DNA from: Protonemura montana
Taxonomy: Eukaryota > Arthropoda > Insecta > Plecoptera > Nemouridae
DNA: 64,000 nt
Assembly (NCBI GenBank): GCA_947568835.1
Contig: OX387602.1
Location: forward strand, 25,347,021 to 25,411,020
Reading direction: 5' to 3'
Within the stretch, counting starts at the first letter, position 1. Every line of letters starts with the position of its first letter. Under the pieces are notes generated by a model. That model searched no databases. It was given only the letters and a program-made list of their open reading frames with translations, and was not told the DNA's origin. The position numbers and the translations under genes were made by a program. Of this stretch, positions 1-11,626 are shown piece after piece.

Positions 1-1699
1 CGTTCAAAACGACACAAAGTCGATAGAATATTGACTTGTAACATAGTATAAAGTACAATTAATGTTATTACGATAAAAATGAGGTAAGAACTAACAGTGA
101 AAACTAGATGCAATTTGACTTGCTCATCTTTGCTAACATCCAACTGACAATTGGCCATTTTTAAAACACTGCACTAAGACCATGGTTAATTTGGTTTATC
201 AACACGTTTCAACAATCCACTAAAAACTACATATCCATATACATTCAAATGTAACTTGTATGAGGGTGGATACAGACGAGATGTGGTCCAGGGTACCACG
301 GGCCGTTACAGAACCGTGGTGAAAAGTCCGTGAGAACTTTGTCATGATATGGATAAAGCAGGCACCGAAACCAACGCACCTCAAGCACCCGTCACAACCC
401 GTGGCTTGCAGGTACACACACCATCGTCAGTGTCCACTTTAACACTAGTCCTTAAACAACGCTTAATTAAATTGGAAGGTACAGAAATTGTGAGAGTATG
501 AGATGACAATTAGCTGAATAGTTTGCTTTATTTATAGTGTAGGAAAATAAAGCTAGTGTTTGAAGCTTTAACTAGGAATTCTATCACGACTAGACAACAT
601 CTATGACAAGCTAATGTTTTTACTTTTACTGAAGCGGACTCGCATCGTATCATTTATCTGCAGCCGCCAAATCATTGGTGTACAGCTGCGCACTTTTGTA
701 CCACTACTAACCGACGAAAAACATTGCTTATTATTTCTTTTAACCAAGTTCCAAACCTAGAGTTTTCAAACGACTATTTCAACCGTAACAAATAATTAAC
801 ATTTTTATTTGTTCTCAGCGATTTGCCATTCAAGCGCAAGAAAGATTCCAATCATCAGATTATTGTCCTTGAACTTCTTCTCAATTGGAACTAGCCACAA
901 ATTCTACTTTCTTAATCTTTATCTACAAACAGCTCAAATTGTTGTCAAATCAGTTGGCAATGCATCGCGATTTGTGACTTGCCACCAAAACAGTGAAACC
1001 TTACTGATATAGGCCTAGCACTACTTTTGCAAGTGGTAAGTTTCCAATATTACTGTAATATCACAAATGAAACTAGGTATTTAGAGGAATAAAAATTGAT
1101 TACATTTTATTAAAATTAATAACACAACCAATAGCTAAGATTCGATGTATTTAAACGTACTGTACTTAGCGGTTTCAAGAAGAGATAAAGAGAGCAGCCA
1201 CAAGTGAGCTCAAATGATTAAGAACAGAATTTCCAATTGATGTAAAGCTTTCTCATGGAACTGCAAGCAGGTAGGTACCAGTGCCAGTTCTCCGGAAATG
1301 AATTCGCCGAATTTTTTCGTTAAGGTCCGTGCTTTGAACTTCGAATGTTACCAGTTTACCACAACCTTCGATGATGTTTAAAATGGGGATGTACTCATTG
1401 TTGAAGGTTTTTAGTGTGTTACTGCTTAGAACAGTAACTGCTAATTTGTCATCATATTTAAAGCCATTTACGTAATTTCACAGCTATGTAAGTATGAAAT
1501 GTAAAAAAATCTTTAAGTGTCATAAGAATAAAATATAACACCGGCGGCTGTTTCATTGAACACAATGTAAAATTTTTCTTCATTTCCTTACAAAATGTAA
1601 TATTGTTAAGGTGCTAGACGAGACAGAAGCGAACGATGAAACTCTGTTCCGCGCCGTTACTACGCAAAGCTGCGTACCTTCAGATTAGCGTGCGCGAGG
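1..1699. other. 3' flank and probable 3' UTR of the skywalker/TBC1D24 gene
   Basis: No gene is recognisable here. The minus-strand stop codon of the TBC-TLDc gene lies just above, so the upper part should be its 3' UTR. A minus-strand AATAAA (plus-strand TTTATT) at 1106-1111, about 590 bases past the stop, is a reasonable poly(A) signal; another TTTATT occurs near 527. The short open frames in this stretch have no recognisable motif and look like chance. Confidence 0.5.
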
Positions 1700-4600
1700 T
1701 TACATGCTGCCAAAGCCGTAGACCTCGAGCACCCGGATTTCAAAGTCGCCCCCGTCGCAGAGTGGGGGGTTGTTGAACGTCAAGCAACGGTCCGTTTTAC
1801 CAAAGCGAATGTTTTCGTCCATCCAGATGGCTTGGCCCTCACTAAAAACATGGTAATTCAAGGATAATTTTCATATTAACAAACATTGTAACCGAAAGAT
1901 ATGAAGTTGTTATCTGCGAAAAGTATAATACAAGTACGATCTACTTGGTCAGTCACATTTTACTCAGAAAACGAATATCTTGCATATAGTAATGGTTGAG
2001 CCAACCCATGTGCTTGCGGCTGTCCTTTTTACAAACCACCAACAATTTAATAATTACGACTAAAAGTAACTATACATGAATATCAATCGTTGAGGTTAGC
2101 ATAAATAAAGATTAATAAAGCATACTCCAGTCTCAAATGCAAGTAACATGTAGATAATAAATAAATAGAAGTTCTTAAGGTTTTAAATTCACCTCTAAGG
2201 GACTAACATTTTTGTCGGAAGTCTTCAGTCGGTAATTTTTGCAAACACAGTCTATCACTAGACCTGTGACTCTAGAAACGCAATGACGCAGCACATCAAC
2301 TCACCCTCCCCCAATGGTGATCATTTTCGAGTCGGCCGCCATGAACAGTTCGGCCGAGTGGTCAACGGCCGGGTCTCCATGGGCGCTGTCCATACCAACC
2401 CATGGGTACTTAGCACGCTCCGGGTACAGGCTGAACAAGAACGACTCTCCCGTGCCGAAGTAATGCTGTCGATTGCCGCGGTCGTCCTTCATGTTGCGCT
2501 CGTACCATCGTGACGACAGGTACGCCCCGAACACCTGGACCAAGAAAATCGTGCCATCAGCGCAGGCCTGTACCTTTGAGAAACTGGCGTGATTAGGTAT
2601 AACCTAATCTGGCTGTACTTCCTTCAGTTGCAACTTGCAATACACTGATTGGCAATAAACACTAGAAAAAATCAGAAATTTCTCATACCCAACGTTAAAA
2701 AAAGTTGTAAGATTGCCATTAATATTAAATGAATTGAATGGTAGAGGAGCAAAGCCGGTAAAATGTGCAACCGTAATCTGCAATCCATCCAACACTTGAT
2801 GGATTTAGATCCTGCGTAAAAAGCACAGGTGAAAACAAAATTCTTGCAAATCTACAGAAGTTATAATCTTTGGAGTTAGAAGAAGTTATATTAGAGTTGG
2901 AGTTATTCCTTTTTGTAAAAAGGATTGTGCAAATCGTAAATGCATGCAAAATGCTGCAATAGCACCTGAATTAAAAGACTGGTAGTTTAACTGCAAGCCT
3001 TTCTAAGCCTGTTAGAACGGTCGTAAATAGGGTAGCGTACCTCATTGTTGCACGTCTTGATCATAAGCAGCGTGGGTTCGTGCTGCTCGCAGCGTACATA
3101 GAATGTGGTCAGGCTGCAGCCGTGCTCTTCGGTTGTGTAGAGCAGGCAAGGTTGGTACATGGTGATGCGTACAGGCAGCCACGACCACAGCGTGAACAGC
3201 TACAACGAAAACACACTCAGACTCTCTCCTTCGCTCGCTCGCTTTCTCTCTCTCGCAGAGCTACACGTTGCTAATAGTTCTCTTTAGACAAATCAATCGG
3301 AATTTGGTTGCTTTAAAATTATGCTTTGAACAGTTTATTGTGAAAATAATTGCAAATTAATAGCTGCAATGGTTAGTTCCAGAAAAATTTAGCAGAAAAA
3401 TTTATTTGATGTAGGCTAGATTTGTTATTCTATATTATCTGGTCTGCACAGACCGCAAACCCGAATGAAGCTTTTGGAGTGTAAAATTTCAAATTACTGT
3501 CAATTACCATTCATCATTGGGTAGATAGTTAGTTAAAGAGTCTCAACGCTCATGTTCAACTATTTTTGCGGAAATTACTTGCCGACCAACTATACCAACA
3601 AAAATGGCATTTGCCCAGAGGTGGAGTCACCGTCATCTGAGTGTTAAGGCTGTTGTATCCAGTGCTTACTGAGGTCGGTATCTAGGTTTACTGGATGCAA
3701 CTCATCGGCCAAACCACTTGTCCGATCGCGACGAAACAAAAACTAGGCGACGCATCGCACTATTGGCAACAGATTTACGCTTTTCAAAATATGCATTAAA
3801 AGAGATTTTTTTAGTTGCTGAAACAGTTTGTACCAACCCTTAATAAAAAATATGATTTCGTTCCATGGATCCCCCAGAAAAAGAAGTTGTAATTTTTTTA
3901 TAGCAGAGGTTTATTAAAATAGACAGCTGCAAGAACCATCGGATGGTCACAACCATGCAGGAGTCTCATTTTATAGGTGGAACGTTTTACATTAGCGCTG
4001 TGACTTACTACCTATCAACCCAATGCATTCATTTACTGAATATCATCAACAATTGGCTTGATATCTAAATGAATTTTGCAGGCAATTAAAGAATTACACA
4101 TTGCAAGCATTTGCAGTTTAAATAAGATTTCAAATAAATACAATGCATCCAACGTCAAAATTGGAGTTACACGAGATTGAACGGTTGTGTCGTGGTATAG
4201 CGTCACTAGAATCAGAGTGACTGTGAGTACTCACAGCCTCTTGGTTCTACTCCTTGGAGATCCGTCATTCTCATCAAATACACTAAAATCGTCTCAAAAA
4301 GCATGTGTCCAAGTAGCTCAATGGGTTAGAGCAACACCCGTGTTAGGTGGAGATCGAGGTTCGAGTCCTCCTTTGGGCATCATATTTTGAGACGGTAATA
4401 GTGTTCATAAAATACCCCAATTATTGCAAGCGTTTGCAATTTAAATAAGATTTCAAAAAAGCACTAAGCTTTAGATGCATCGTTTAAATTGCCAGTCACT
4501 ATCAGCACCACTGTCTTATTCTGAACATTTACAATACAGTAAACTACTTGCTTTCTTTTATGGAATGGACATGTTTAGCATTGTTATTACACAAATAAAA

Positions 4601-7600
4601 ACTACAGAGCAAAAGCAAGCTCAAGCAGGGACAAAAACTCAATTAGTAAAGAGAAAAATAATCAGTTACAAAAGGGAACAACAATGGCACATACAGACTG
4701 TAATGAAGAATCTTTTCTAAAAATAGCAGAAGTAAAACCGGCACCAGTGTCGAGAAACAGGCCAAGCAAGCAACACAAGCGAACCATGCGTAATTGCAAC
4801 AAGCCAGTGGCGTAACTCTGGCCTAAAGGAGCGTTGTGAATGAGCAGTTTTGCAAATCCAAGAAAATGATCAATAATAAAGTACAACAAAAAAAATAATG
4901 CAAAAACAAAACTAGGCACATTTGAAACTGATCGGGAGTAGATTTCGTTACGCCACCAGCGTTCATGCAAGCAGTGTGCTATACTTACTTCTTCTTGGGT
5001 CACAACTTGGGACCGGATGCTATATATGGGATAAGCGCCCATTGAAGGCACCCGAGCACCAGGGGAATGACATCCCTTGCGGCACAAAACCAACAAACAC
5101 AGCATTGTTACCCCAGTACCCAACAAAATACATACCACCTTACCCAAAACAGACAATACCATAAACCCTTTGTGCAATTAGCTAACGAGCTATCAGCTGT
5201 TATGCAGTGTGTGCTTATTTATCACATTAATATTTATTCTGAAGATATTTATTCTCCATTTATTGAAAAATTAGATTAGCAATAGAGGAACATTAGTAAG
5301 CTGATGTGGTGTTACAAGTGGCTTAGTTTAATTTTAGAATAAATGAAGCAGAAAGTAATCTTTTCAGATGAAAGGTTTAGGAGATGAGGTTGATAAAGGA
5401 GCAAAGATTCGAGGCTAGCACTGATACATTAACTTATTTGTACCATGCATACAGTTCTTTCCTCCTTCCAATTCATCTCGATTTAGTTAAAAATATAACA
5501 GATGTGTAGAAAAGGAGAAAATTGGAAAACAGAATTGGTTGTATAAACGGATTTTAAGGTCTTAAAAATCTGTGGATTTAAGAAATTTGGAAAAATGTTT
5601 TCTTGGCTTGAAGGTCAAGGCTTGTCAGCCAATTTTGACAAATTGACAATTATATTTGGTTTGGACAATTTTTGCTTCGTTTGAACCAAGGTTTGCAGAA
5701 AGGTTGTCTTAGTTGGCCAAAGGAAATATGACAGGGGGGGCAAGTTTTCACGCAAACAGAAGCAAAATAATCATCCCGTTAATTCAAGAGGAATTCAAAA
5801 ATTTTTAAATCAATCATTGTATAAAATAGAGTTCTTTAAATTTTAATATACAAAAATATTTTAAGACCATAAAATCTATTTCTTTAAAATGTACAGATAT
5901 TTTTTCAAACTGATATAACAATCACAACCATTAGAGACCACCAAGGCGTAATGTGCGCAATGAACCATTGGGATAGAAAACCGTAATGGGCGGTATAGAA
6001 ACCTGCCAGTTATTATATTATCACTTTCTGGCTGTCCCAAACCAGAGAACCACTTTTTGACAAAGATTTTAAAACAATTGCCGGTTTGAACCAACCAGTA
6101 AAACTGTGCATCATGAAGTAGCAATTTTCTCAAAATTAGCCACCACAATTGAAGTGTATGGTTGAAGGACTGGATAAAACAAAAGAAAAGTTTAATTTTT
6201 CTGGGATTTTGAGAGCCATTGGTTGGTGATTATTGTGGTTTCTCGGTGTCTGATATTTAATTAAGGGTTTGCAGTCCTAAAAAAGACTTAGTTTCGCGAC
6301 ATTTCAGGGAAGTGCGCTCCGTAATGTTCAGGTGAGACCCTGACGATCTTTAGATGAGATTATGGTGAAGTCTTTTTTAGGAGTCTTAGAAGTTATTTTT
6401 AGGACTGCAAAGCCTTAATAAAGCGCAGACAGCCTGAAACCACAAGAATCATAAAAAAAGTTGTTATTTTTTTTTGGATAGATACCACAATTAAGAGAGT
6501 TTCGGATTGTGAAAAGCCCTTGAGCTAAAAGAAAGGCAATGCCTAACGGCTTTTGAATGGTCTAATGTTTCGACGGCCGGCTCACCTCTCGGATGGTTAG
6601 TGTATGAGACATCATCTGGATGTTGACTTGGGACTGACTGGTAGGAAGGTTGTCGCTCGACCGCGAACGCACCAGCTGACGTGAGCTGTTTACCCCGTTG
6701 CGGCTCTTCATCACGATTTCAGTCTTGACAAAAATACGAGCGATTGACGATGAACTCAGCGCCCGCACTCCGAACGCGGTGCGGAGAACCTGACGAGAAA
6801 GGAACAAAGTCATTTGTAGGTTTTTAACTCTAGAGAACATCTTCTGCAAAGCTGATGAGAAACAGACCTTTCTCGGAGAATCGGGAATTTCCCTGCAGAA
6901 CTTGGTGAGAGCGCCCTCTATGCCCAGCTTCTGTATGTCCGTTACCCACGGCGCTGTTGACGAGTGCTTGTAGAACAGATGAAGAACGGCCATGGCTACT
7001 CGGTACAGCACTTTCATGCCTTCATTGAAATAGCAATCCATCACACGTACCTAAAACATAAAATGAGGTTGATGATGATTATATTGTATTTTCTCGGAAT
7101 TACTTGGAATTATTGATTTCTCGGCGACATCGCAATTTCATTAAGAAGTATTTTCTGCTTTTCTGTTTGGGATTCAATATCTTAAGAAATTTTGTTTTCA
7201 ATTTGATCTTACTTGGGATAGGTAAAGGTAGGTATGACGTACACAACAAAGTTTTAATTTCATGGAGAAAAAAACATCAATTTCTTTCAGCCATAATCCT
7301 AAAATCCTAAAAGTGCCAGCAACTATCTTAAGCTTAAGCAACTAACTTAAGACTCTCAACTGAACAATTACAGTTTGTGGGAATCAAAAACAAGGAAGTT
7401 TCACAAGTAGCTTGTCCTTAGAAACATCTCATGGAAGTTTGAATAGAAGGTACTGGGATTTAAAAAACTGGATACATTGCAATATTTAAGTACCTGGCAG
7501 TTTTTCCCATAGGACAGTAAGAAGATTGTATGAGGTGGCCTGACAGTGTTCATTTATGTACTTTTCAATTTACATAACATGTGGCACAATGGCCTTCAGA

Positions 7601-10047
7601 ATGCATAAAGATTAAGTCCATATACACTCAAAATGTGACATTTTAATCTTCAGCAGGTGAATCTCTATAGAATGTTAAATATCTTCTCTGGATATTCCCA
7701 CGGGAATAAAGATTAAATGGGAACTGTACACCTATCTATACACCAAGTGGAGATAGGAAAACAGCTCTGCCAGTTTGAGTTCTCTCTTTAGTAGAACCCA
7801 GACAATTTGAAGCCAATTAAAATAAAGCGTGTTTTTGTCAGTGAATGCTGATCGGGTATTGGGTGTACCGTATAAAGAAACTATGAGTTGTATCCGGCAA
7901 CAAGGATTGCCAATGTACGGCACCTGCTGGTCGAGTCAACAACAGCTAATCCAACATTACACGACGAAGCTAATGCCAACTCAAATAGAGAATGTTCTCA
8001 CTTGCTAACAACCAACTGCAACCTAAAAATACTGTGTTAATATGAGCTTCGATAACAAGTCTGATATTTTCTTTTCCGATGGCCCCATGAATCATGATAA
8101 ACTACGCAGACTTTTTATTTGCCAAGACCGGGCGGTGAAAAATAAGACTATCCGTTCATACTTAATGGAACATGGCATTGACCCACGGCAAAATTATCCA
8201 TATGAATGTTGCACTGCCATAGTTAATTATTTATAATTAAAGTTAATAATACCTGGATGTAATTCCCTACAACTCTTGTAAAATGGTGAGAACAATTGAA
8301 TGATGAATCTTAGAGCTTTTCAAAAGATTATTCAGGTCTGTGAAAAATATAGGTAGGCAGGCAGGTACCTACTAAGGTCTTCTCAGACAACATTCTTTTC
8401 CTAAGAGAAATAAAATTCAAAAATGATGAAATTTAAGCCTAACAAGCAACAATGTCATAGACCAATCCCAAGTTTAGCATACTTAACTCCACAACCTACC
8501 AATTTGGTACATTTAAATTAAGCAGGCCAAGGAGAGTTACTCACTAGATGGTTGAACGGTAGTCCCTCCAGTATCCACCAAATCCAGTCCGCGTAAATGC
8601 GTTCTAAGCGGGCACTCGGACATTGGCGGCTCAAGAACACGGCTGCCCCTTTCTGCAAACGAAACGAGGTTATTCAATCACATCTCAAATGTTGCTGAAT
8701 CAATTACACCTTTGGGCATTTCTCTATCGCAGTCTTTCACACTCACCACGTGCTTTCTCGAGATTTGCATTACAGTTCTCCAAGTCACTTCGTAGAGGAG
8801 CTTGGTCTGCGTGATGAACATCTTGCTCTTTGAAGCAATCAAGCATGCCATGCAATTGTAACATTCTTCCTCTGTAAGGCAAAAAAAAAAAAATGTGAAT
8901 TATTATTAAGCATGTCTGTTCACGATCTCAATGGCATGGAACATTCAACAAAATCAAAGCTATTGTTGCCAATATCATGTTCTATGCTGCTTAATCTGGT
9001 TATAAAAATTAAATAGAGAAATAAATAAATCAAATTTTATTTTACAGGGTTAAAATGAGTTAAGTACATGAATATTTATTTAAATTGTAATATACCAGCT
9101 TAGGTAGTACCTACTCTCTCATAGTAATTAGTAAATAATAAATGATGAATAATTCAGGTGAAATAGAGTGCATTCTTCATGAATTTCAAGCAAGCGAGCA
9201 GCAGATGTTGATAGCATAGCACAGATGAATCAGTGTCAGGTATTTAGTTGCCATGCATAAAGGTAACCTTACCGGTCATGAAGTGCAGAAGTATCGCAGT
9301 AACAGAATAGAGCGCGGGACTGTAAGTAATATCCGGACACGCAAACCCAAGCACAGAGACAACACGATCGGCTACGCTTCGGCCCTTGCGAGTCAAGTGA
9401 TACCCATTGTTGTGGTCACTCTCCACAAATGGCGGCAAGTGGATTGACTTCTCCGGCAGTTCTTAACAGGAAAAAACATTTTTAGCCTAAAGGCTGCTTT
9501 GCATTATGATTTTTGGCTTTTCTTCAGTTTGATAACAGATAATTATCAAAACTTTCCATCATTCTTGCCTATTAACCATGTTTGTTAAATAGAGTAGGTC
9601 TACTTCTAAGATCATTGGAGTGGAAAATGTGGGGCAGCAGTCTCTATTTAATCTTGTGAGGTTCAATTCAGACACCTAGATAGTACTCAATAGAAAGTAG
9701 GAACCACTATAGTGTAACATACCTGTGGTTCCAAAAAGTTGGTTAACCATGTCCCAGTAGAATCCATCAAGAATCGATGACTTATTATTGACATGCTGTT
9801 GACAAAGTACTGGCCAAAGCTGAGACCGGATTGTACTGTTTATTGGCCAGTTGTTCGCTCGTATTATATTTTTTATATCGGCCTTCCGGCCTGCTTGTAT
9901 CAGGCCATAGACTTCGTTGTATGATTTGAGTGCTGGCTTTTTGGTGGGTGTGTCAGGGATTATCGGAATGCTGCTCGTGTCTACATGAGGGGGGAAAACC
10001 TCGTAAATGTCTGACTCTTCTTCCAGTACTGACAGCATAGTGGGCAT
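1700..10047 (-). CDS. sky: TBC1 domain family member 24 / Skywalker orthologue (TBC plus TLDc domains)
   Basis: Probable Rab GTPase-activating (or Rab-like) protein acting in synaptic vesicle and endosome trafficking, as known for fly Skywalker and vertebrate TBC1D24. Nine coding exons read on the minus strand: 9723-10047, 9273-9461, 8747-8871, 8545-8652, 6868-7050, 6586-6789, 3041-3199, 2305-2534, 1700-1841. They sum to 1665 nt (554 aa) and every junction has GT-AG ends and matching phase. Residues about 58-310 form the TBC domain (NNWPINSTIRSQLWPVLC near residue 65, GFYWDM near 95, CPDITYSP in exon 2, WIWWILEGLPFNHL in exon 4, VMDCYFNEGMKVLYR in exon 5). Residues from about 379 to the C-terminus form the TLDc domain (LWSWLPVRI, FGTGESFLFSLYPE, FMAADSKMITIGGGEGQAIW). 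The ATG at 10045-10047 is the first in the open frame. The 5' UTR part of exon 1 starts at 10110 after a TTTCAG acceptor, so at least one non-coding exon lies upstream. A 78-nt intron (6790-6867) is stop-free and in frame. The family is very clear; exact splice sites are inferred by eye. Confidence 0.95.
4164..4410 (+). repeat. tRNA-derived SINE-like element, copy A
   Basis: This lies in a skywalker intron. Positions 4306-4379 fold like a 74-nt tRNA: a 7-bp acceptor stem (TGTCCAA with TTGGGCA), a GCTC/GAGC D stem, and a decayed anticodon arm without the usual T33. It has an A box TAGCTCAATGGG (4314-4325) and a perfect B box GGTTCGAGTCC (4358-4368). A 10-bp inverted repeat (CGTCTCAAAA at 4290-4299, TTTTGAGACG at 4385-4394) brackets the tRNA part. 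The 140 bases upstream are shared with copy C at 57.1 kb. It is called a SINE rather than a tRNA gene because of the shared non-tRNA flanks, multiple copies and the decayed anticodon loop. Confidence 0.7.
6261..6418. mobile_element. MITE-like element with 23-bp terminal inverted repeats
   Basis: A 158-bp segment just past a skywalker exon, within the 3.4-kb intron. The left end 6261-6283 (starts TTAAGGGTTTGCAGTCC) is the reverse complement of the right end 6396-6418 at 22 of 23 positions. A second, perfect 14-bp pair lies just inside (CCTAAAAAAGACTT at 6276-6289 with its complement at 6368-6381), so the element has nested arms. It has no coding capacity. Possible target duplications of TTAA or TA abut the ends but cannot be told apart from the repeat ends themselves. 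No superfamily can be assigned without other copies. Confidence 0.55.
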
Positions 10048-10054
10048 CACTTGT

Positions 10055-10108
10055 CTAAGGTAGTTTCAACATCTTGCTATTTGTGGCAAAAGGAGCTAAG
10101 AGTTGCAT
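10055..10108 (-). promoter_or_regulatory. upstream ORF in the 5' leader of the skywalker gene
   Basis: In the 5' UTR of exon 1 an ATG at 10106-10108 opens a 17-codon frame that begins MQLLAPF and ends in TAG at 10055-10057, seven bases before the main ATG. It starts two bases inside the exon, so it is present in any transcript that uses the acceptor at 10111-10112. Short uORFs that end close to the main start commonly lower translation of the main frame. That effect is inferred from general knowledge; only the frame is seen. Confidence 0.5.
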
Positions 10109-10110
10109 AT

Positions 10111-11626
10111 CTGAAATACAAAATCCATTATTAATCGATTATCAATCAATGAAATTCCACTATTGACAGAACCTGTTTTGGCTCGAATAATCTGCCAGAA
10201 TTTAATGAGGTAATAAAACCAACACAATTCTAATGGACTTAAAAATTTACAGGAATCCTCAGAAATCCCTCCCTAACTTATGTTACTACTTGCCCAAATG
10301 TTGAGGAAACACCACTCATCACTTAACCTTATTGATTGATGAAGAACAATCGCAAGAAACAGCCCGTTTTCAATTTTATACGCTCACTCAAGTCAGGCTA
10401 GTAAATTGGACAGCGAGGAAAATTCCTTGTGCAAAATAGCTCCACAAATTGCAATCAACACTACATCTGAGAGGCTGTCATCTGAATGAAATGTCAAGAT
10501 ACGCCCACTTTTTCATCCCAACTCTGACTTATCTCTTACATTATTCGACAGCTACATTAATTGTCCACTCACACAATGCAGATTTAAGACTGATACGGAG
10601 CATATCAGATCCTCAAGCAACGATCAGAATGCATGTGCTAACTCACAGAGACTACAATAAAATACTTCAGCTAGGCTAATCAATAGGCCTGCTCCTACCT
10701 ACCTGATGAAATGTTACGCGTAGTTGGTCTTACTGAACGAAGAATACTCCATATAATAATGAATGCTTAAGATGTTAAACATTAGCACAACACAATCTTC
10801 CTATGTAAATCAATGTCTTGAGTATTGTATTGAGTCAACAAGCAGTAATTATAAAATCACGAGATTACATGACTGGCCGCATTTGTTTACACGTTCTAGG
10901 CCCTCAAATGAACGATCCGAGATCCCCACTCCCATTTTCTTTGGCTAACACATTTTCTCGTAGATCGCGCTGCCTATACAACAGCACCCTTCTACTCAAC
11001 GCTTCTACCACACTCAACGCTTCTACCTCGCAATCTCAAATAAACGCGGCAAGAACGTTAAGTTAATTTCTAAAATATCACTCAAAATTTAAAACATAAG
11101 AACACTGATGACGTCAATTATTAATGCATTTTTGACTTCAAGATTGTTACTAAAAGTTAACGAGTTGTATATTATCAAAACATTATCTCAATCCCTCGAA
11201 CATAACAATAAACTTACAAACGTGTACCCACGTAATTTTACTTTTCAAAATTTTTTGAATACATTTTTTTTTTAAAGCACGTTTTTTACGACACGTTTTA
11301 CTAAGGATGCGAAATACAGGTTTCATACACGATCAATTAATATGACAAAGTAAATATAAGGAAACAAATATTTTATTTTCATTTACACTCATGTTCACGT
11401 TTGAAACACATTTTTCCAGTTAAAAGTTCTGTCAGCTTTAATAAAATTGAGTTCGCTACTATTATGTTGCTCACACATATTTCTTGTCAAAACTCCCCAA
11501 CAGTCAATGCAGAATGATGATAAAGTTCTTAAATCTCTAGGTGATAAATTATCTCAGATCTTGTCAAAAGGTTTAATAATCGTCTGGTGTATAAAATGTT
11601 GAAAAACTCCTAACTATTTTCTTGTC
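10111..11626. other. spacer between skywalker 5' end and nervana-like gene A 3' end
   Basis: No coding gene seen. The stretch should hold the upstream non-coding exon(s) and promoter of the skywalker gene, which could not be located, and the 3' UTR of nervana-like gene A. A minus-strand AATAAA at 11372-11377, 250 bases past the gene A stop, is a good poly(A) signal. An 18-bp unit beginning CTCAACGCTTCTACC is present twice in tandem at 10995-11030. Confidence 0.45.

Noticed and set aside
4306-4379. functional tRNA gene
   Set aside because: Acceptor and D stems and both boxes are good, but the anticodon loop lacks T33, the T stem has a mismatch and the sequence is repeated with shared flanks, so a SINE is the better call.
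4662-5177. 171-codon minus-strand open frame with hydrophobic stretches in a skywalker intron
   Set aside because: No ATG at the listed start, no recognisable family, and hydrophobic runs are expected from T-rich sequence. It may overlap an old transposon fragment (CAGTGGCGTAAC near 4806) but this cannot be shown.
8042-8236. 64-codon plus-strand open frame inside a skywalker intron
   Set aside because: Looks protein-like by eye but matches no family I recognise and has no neighbouring exons; too short to support.
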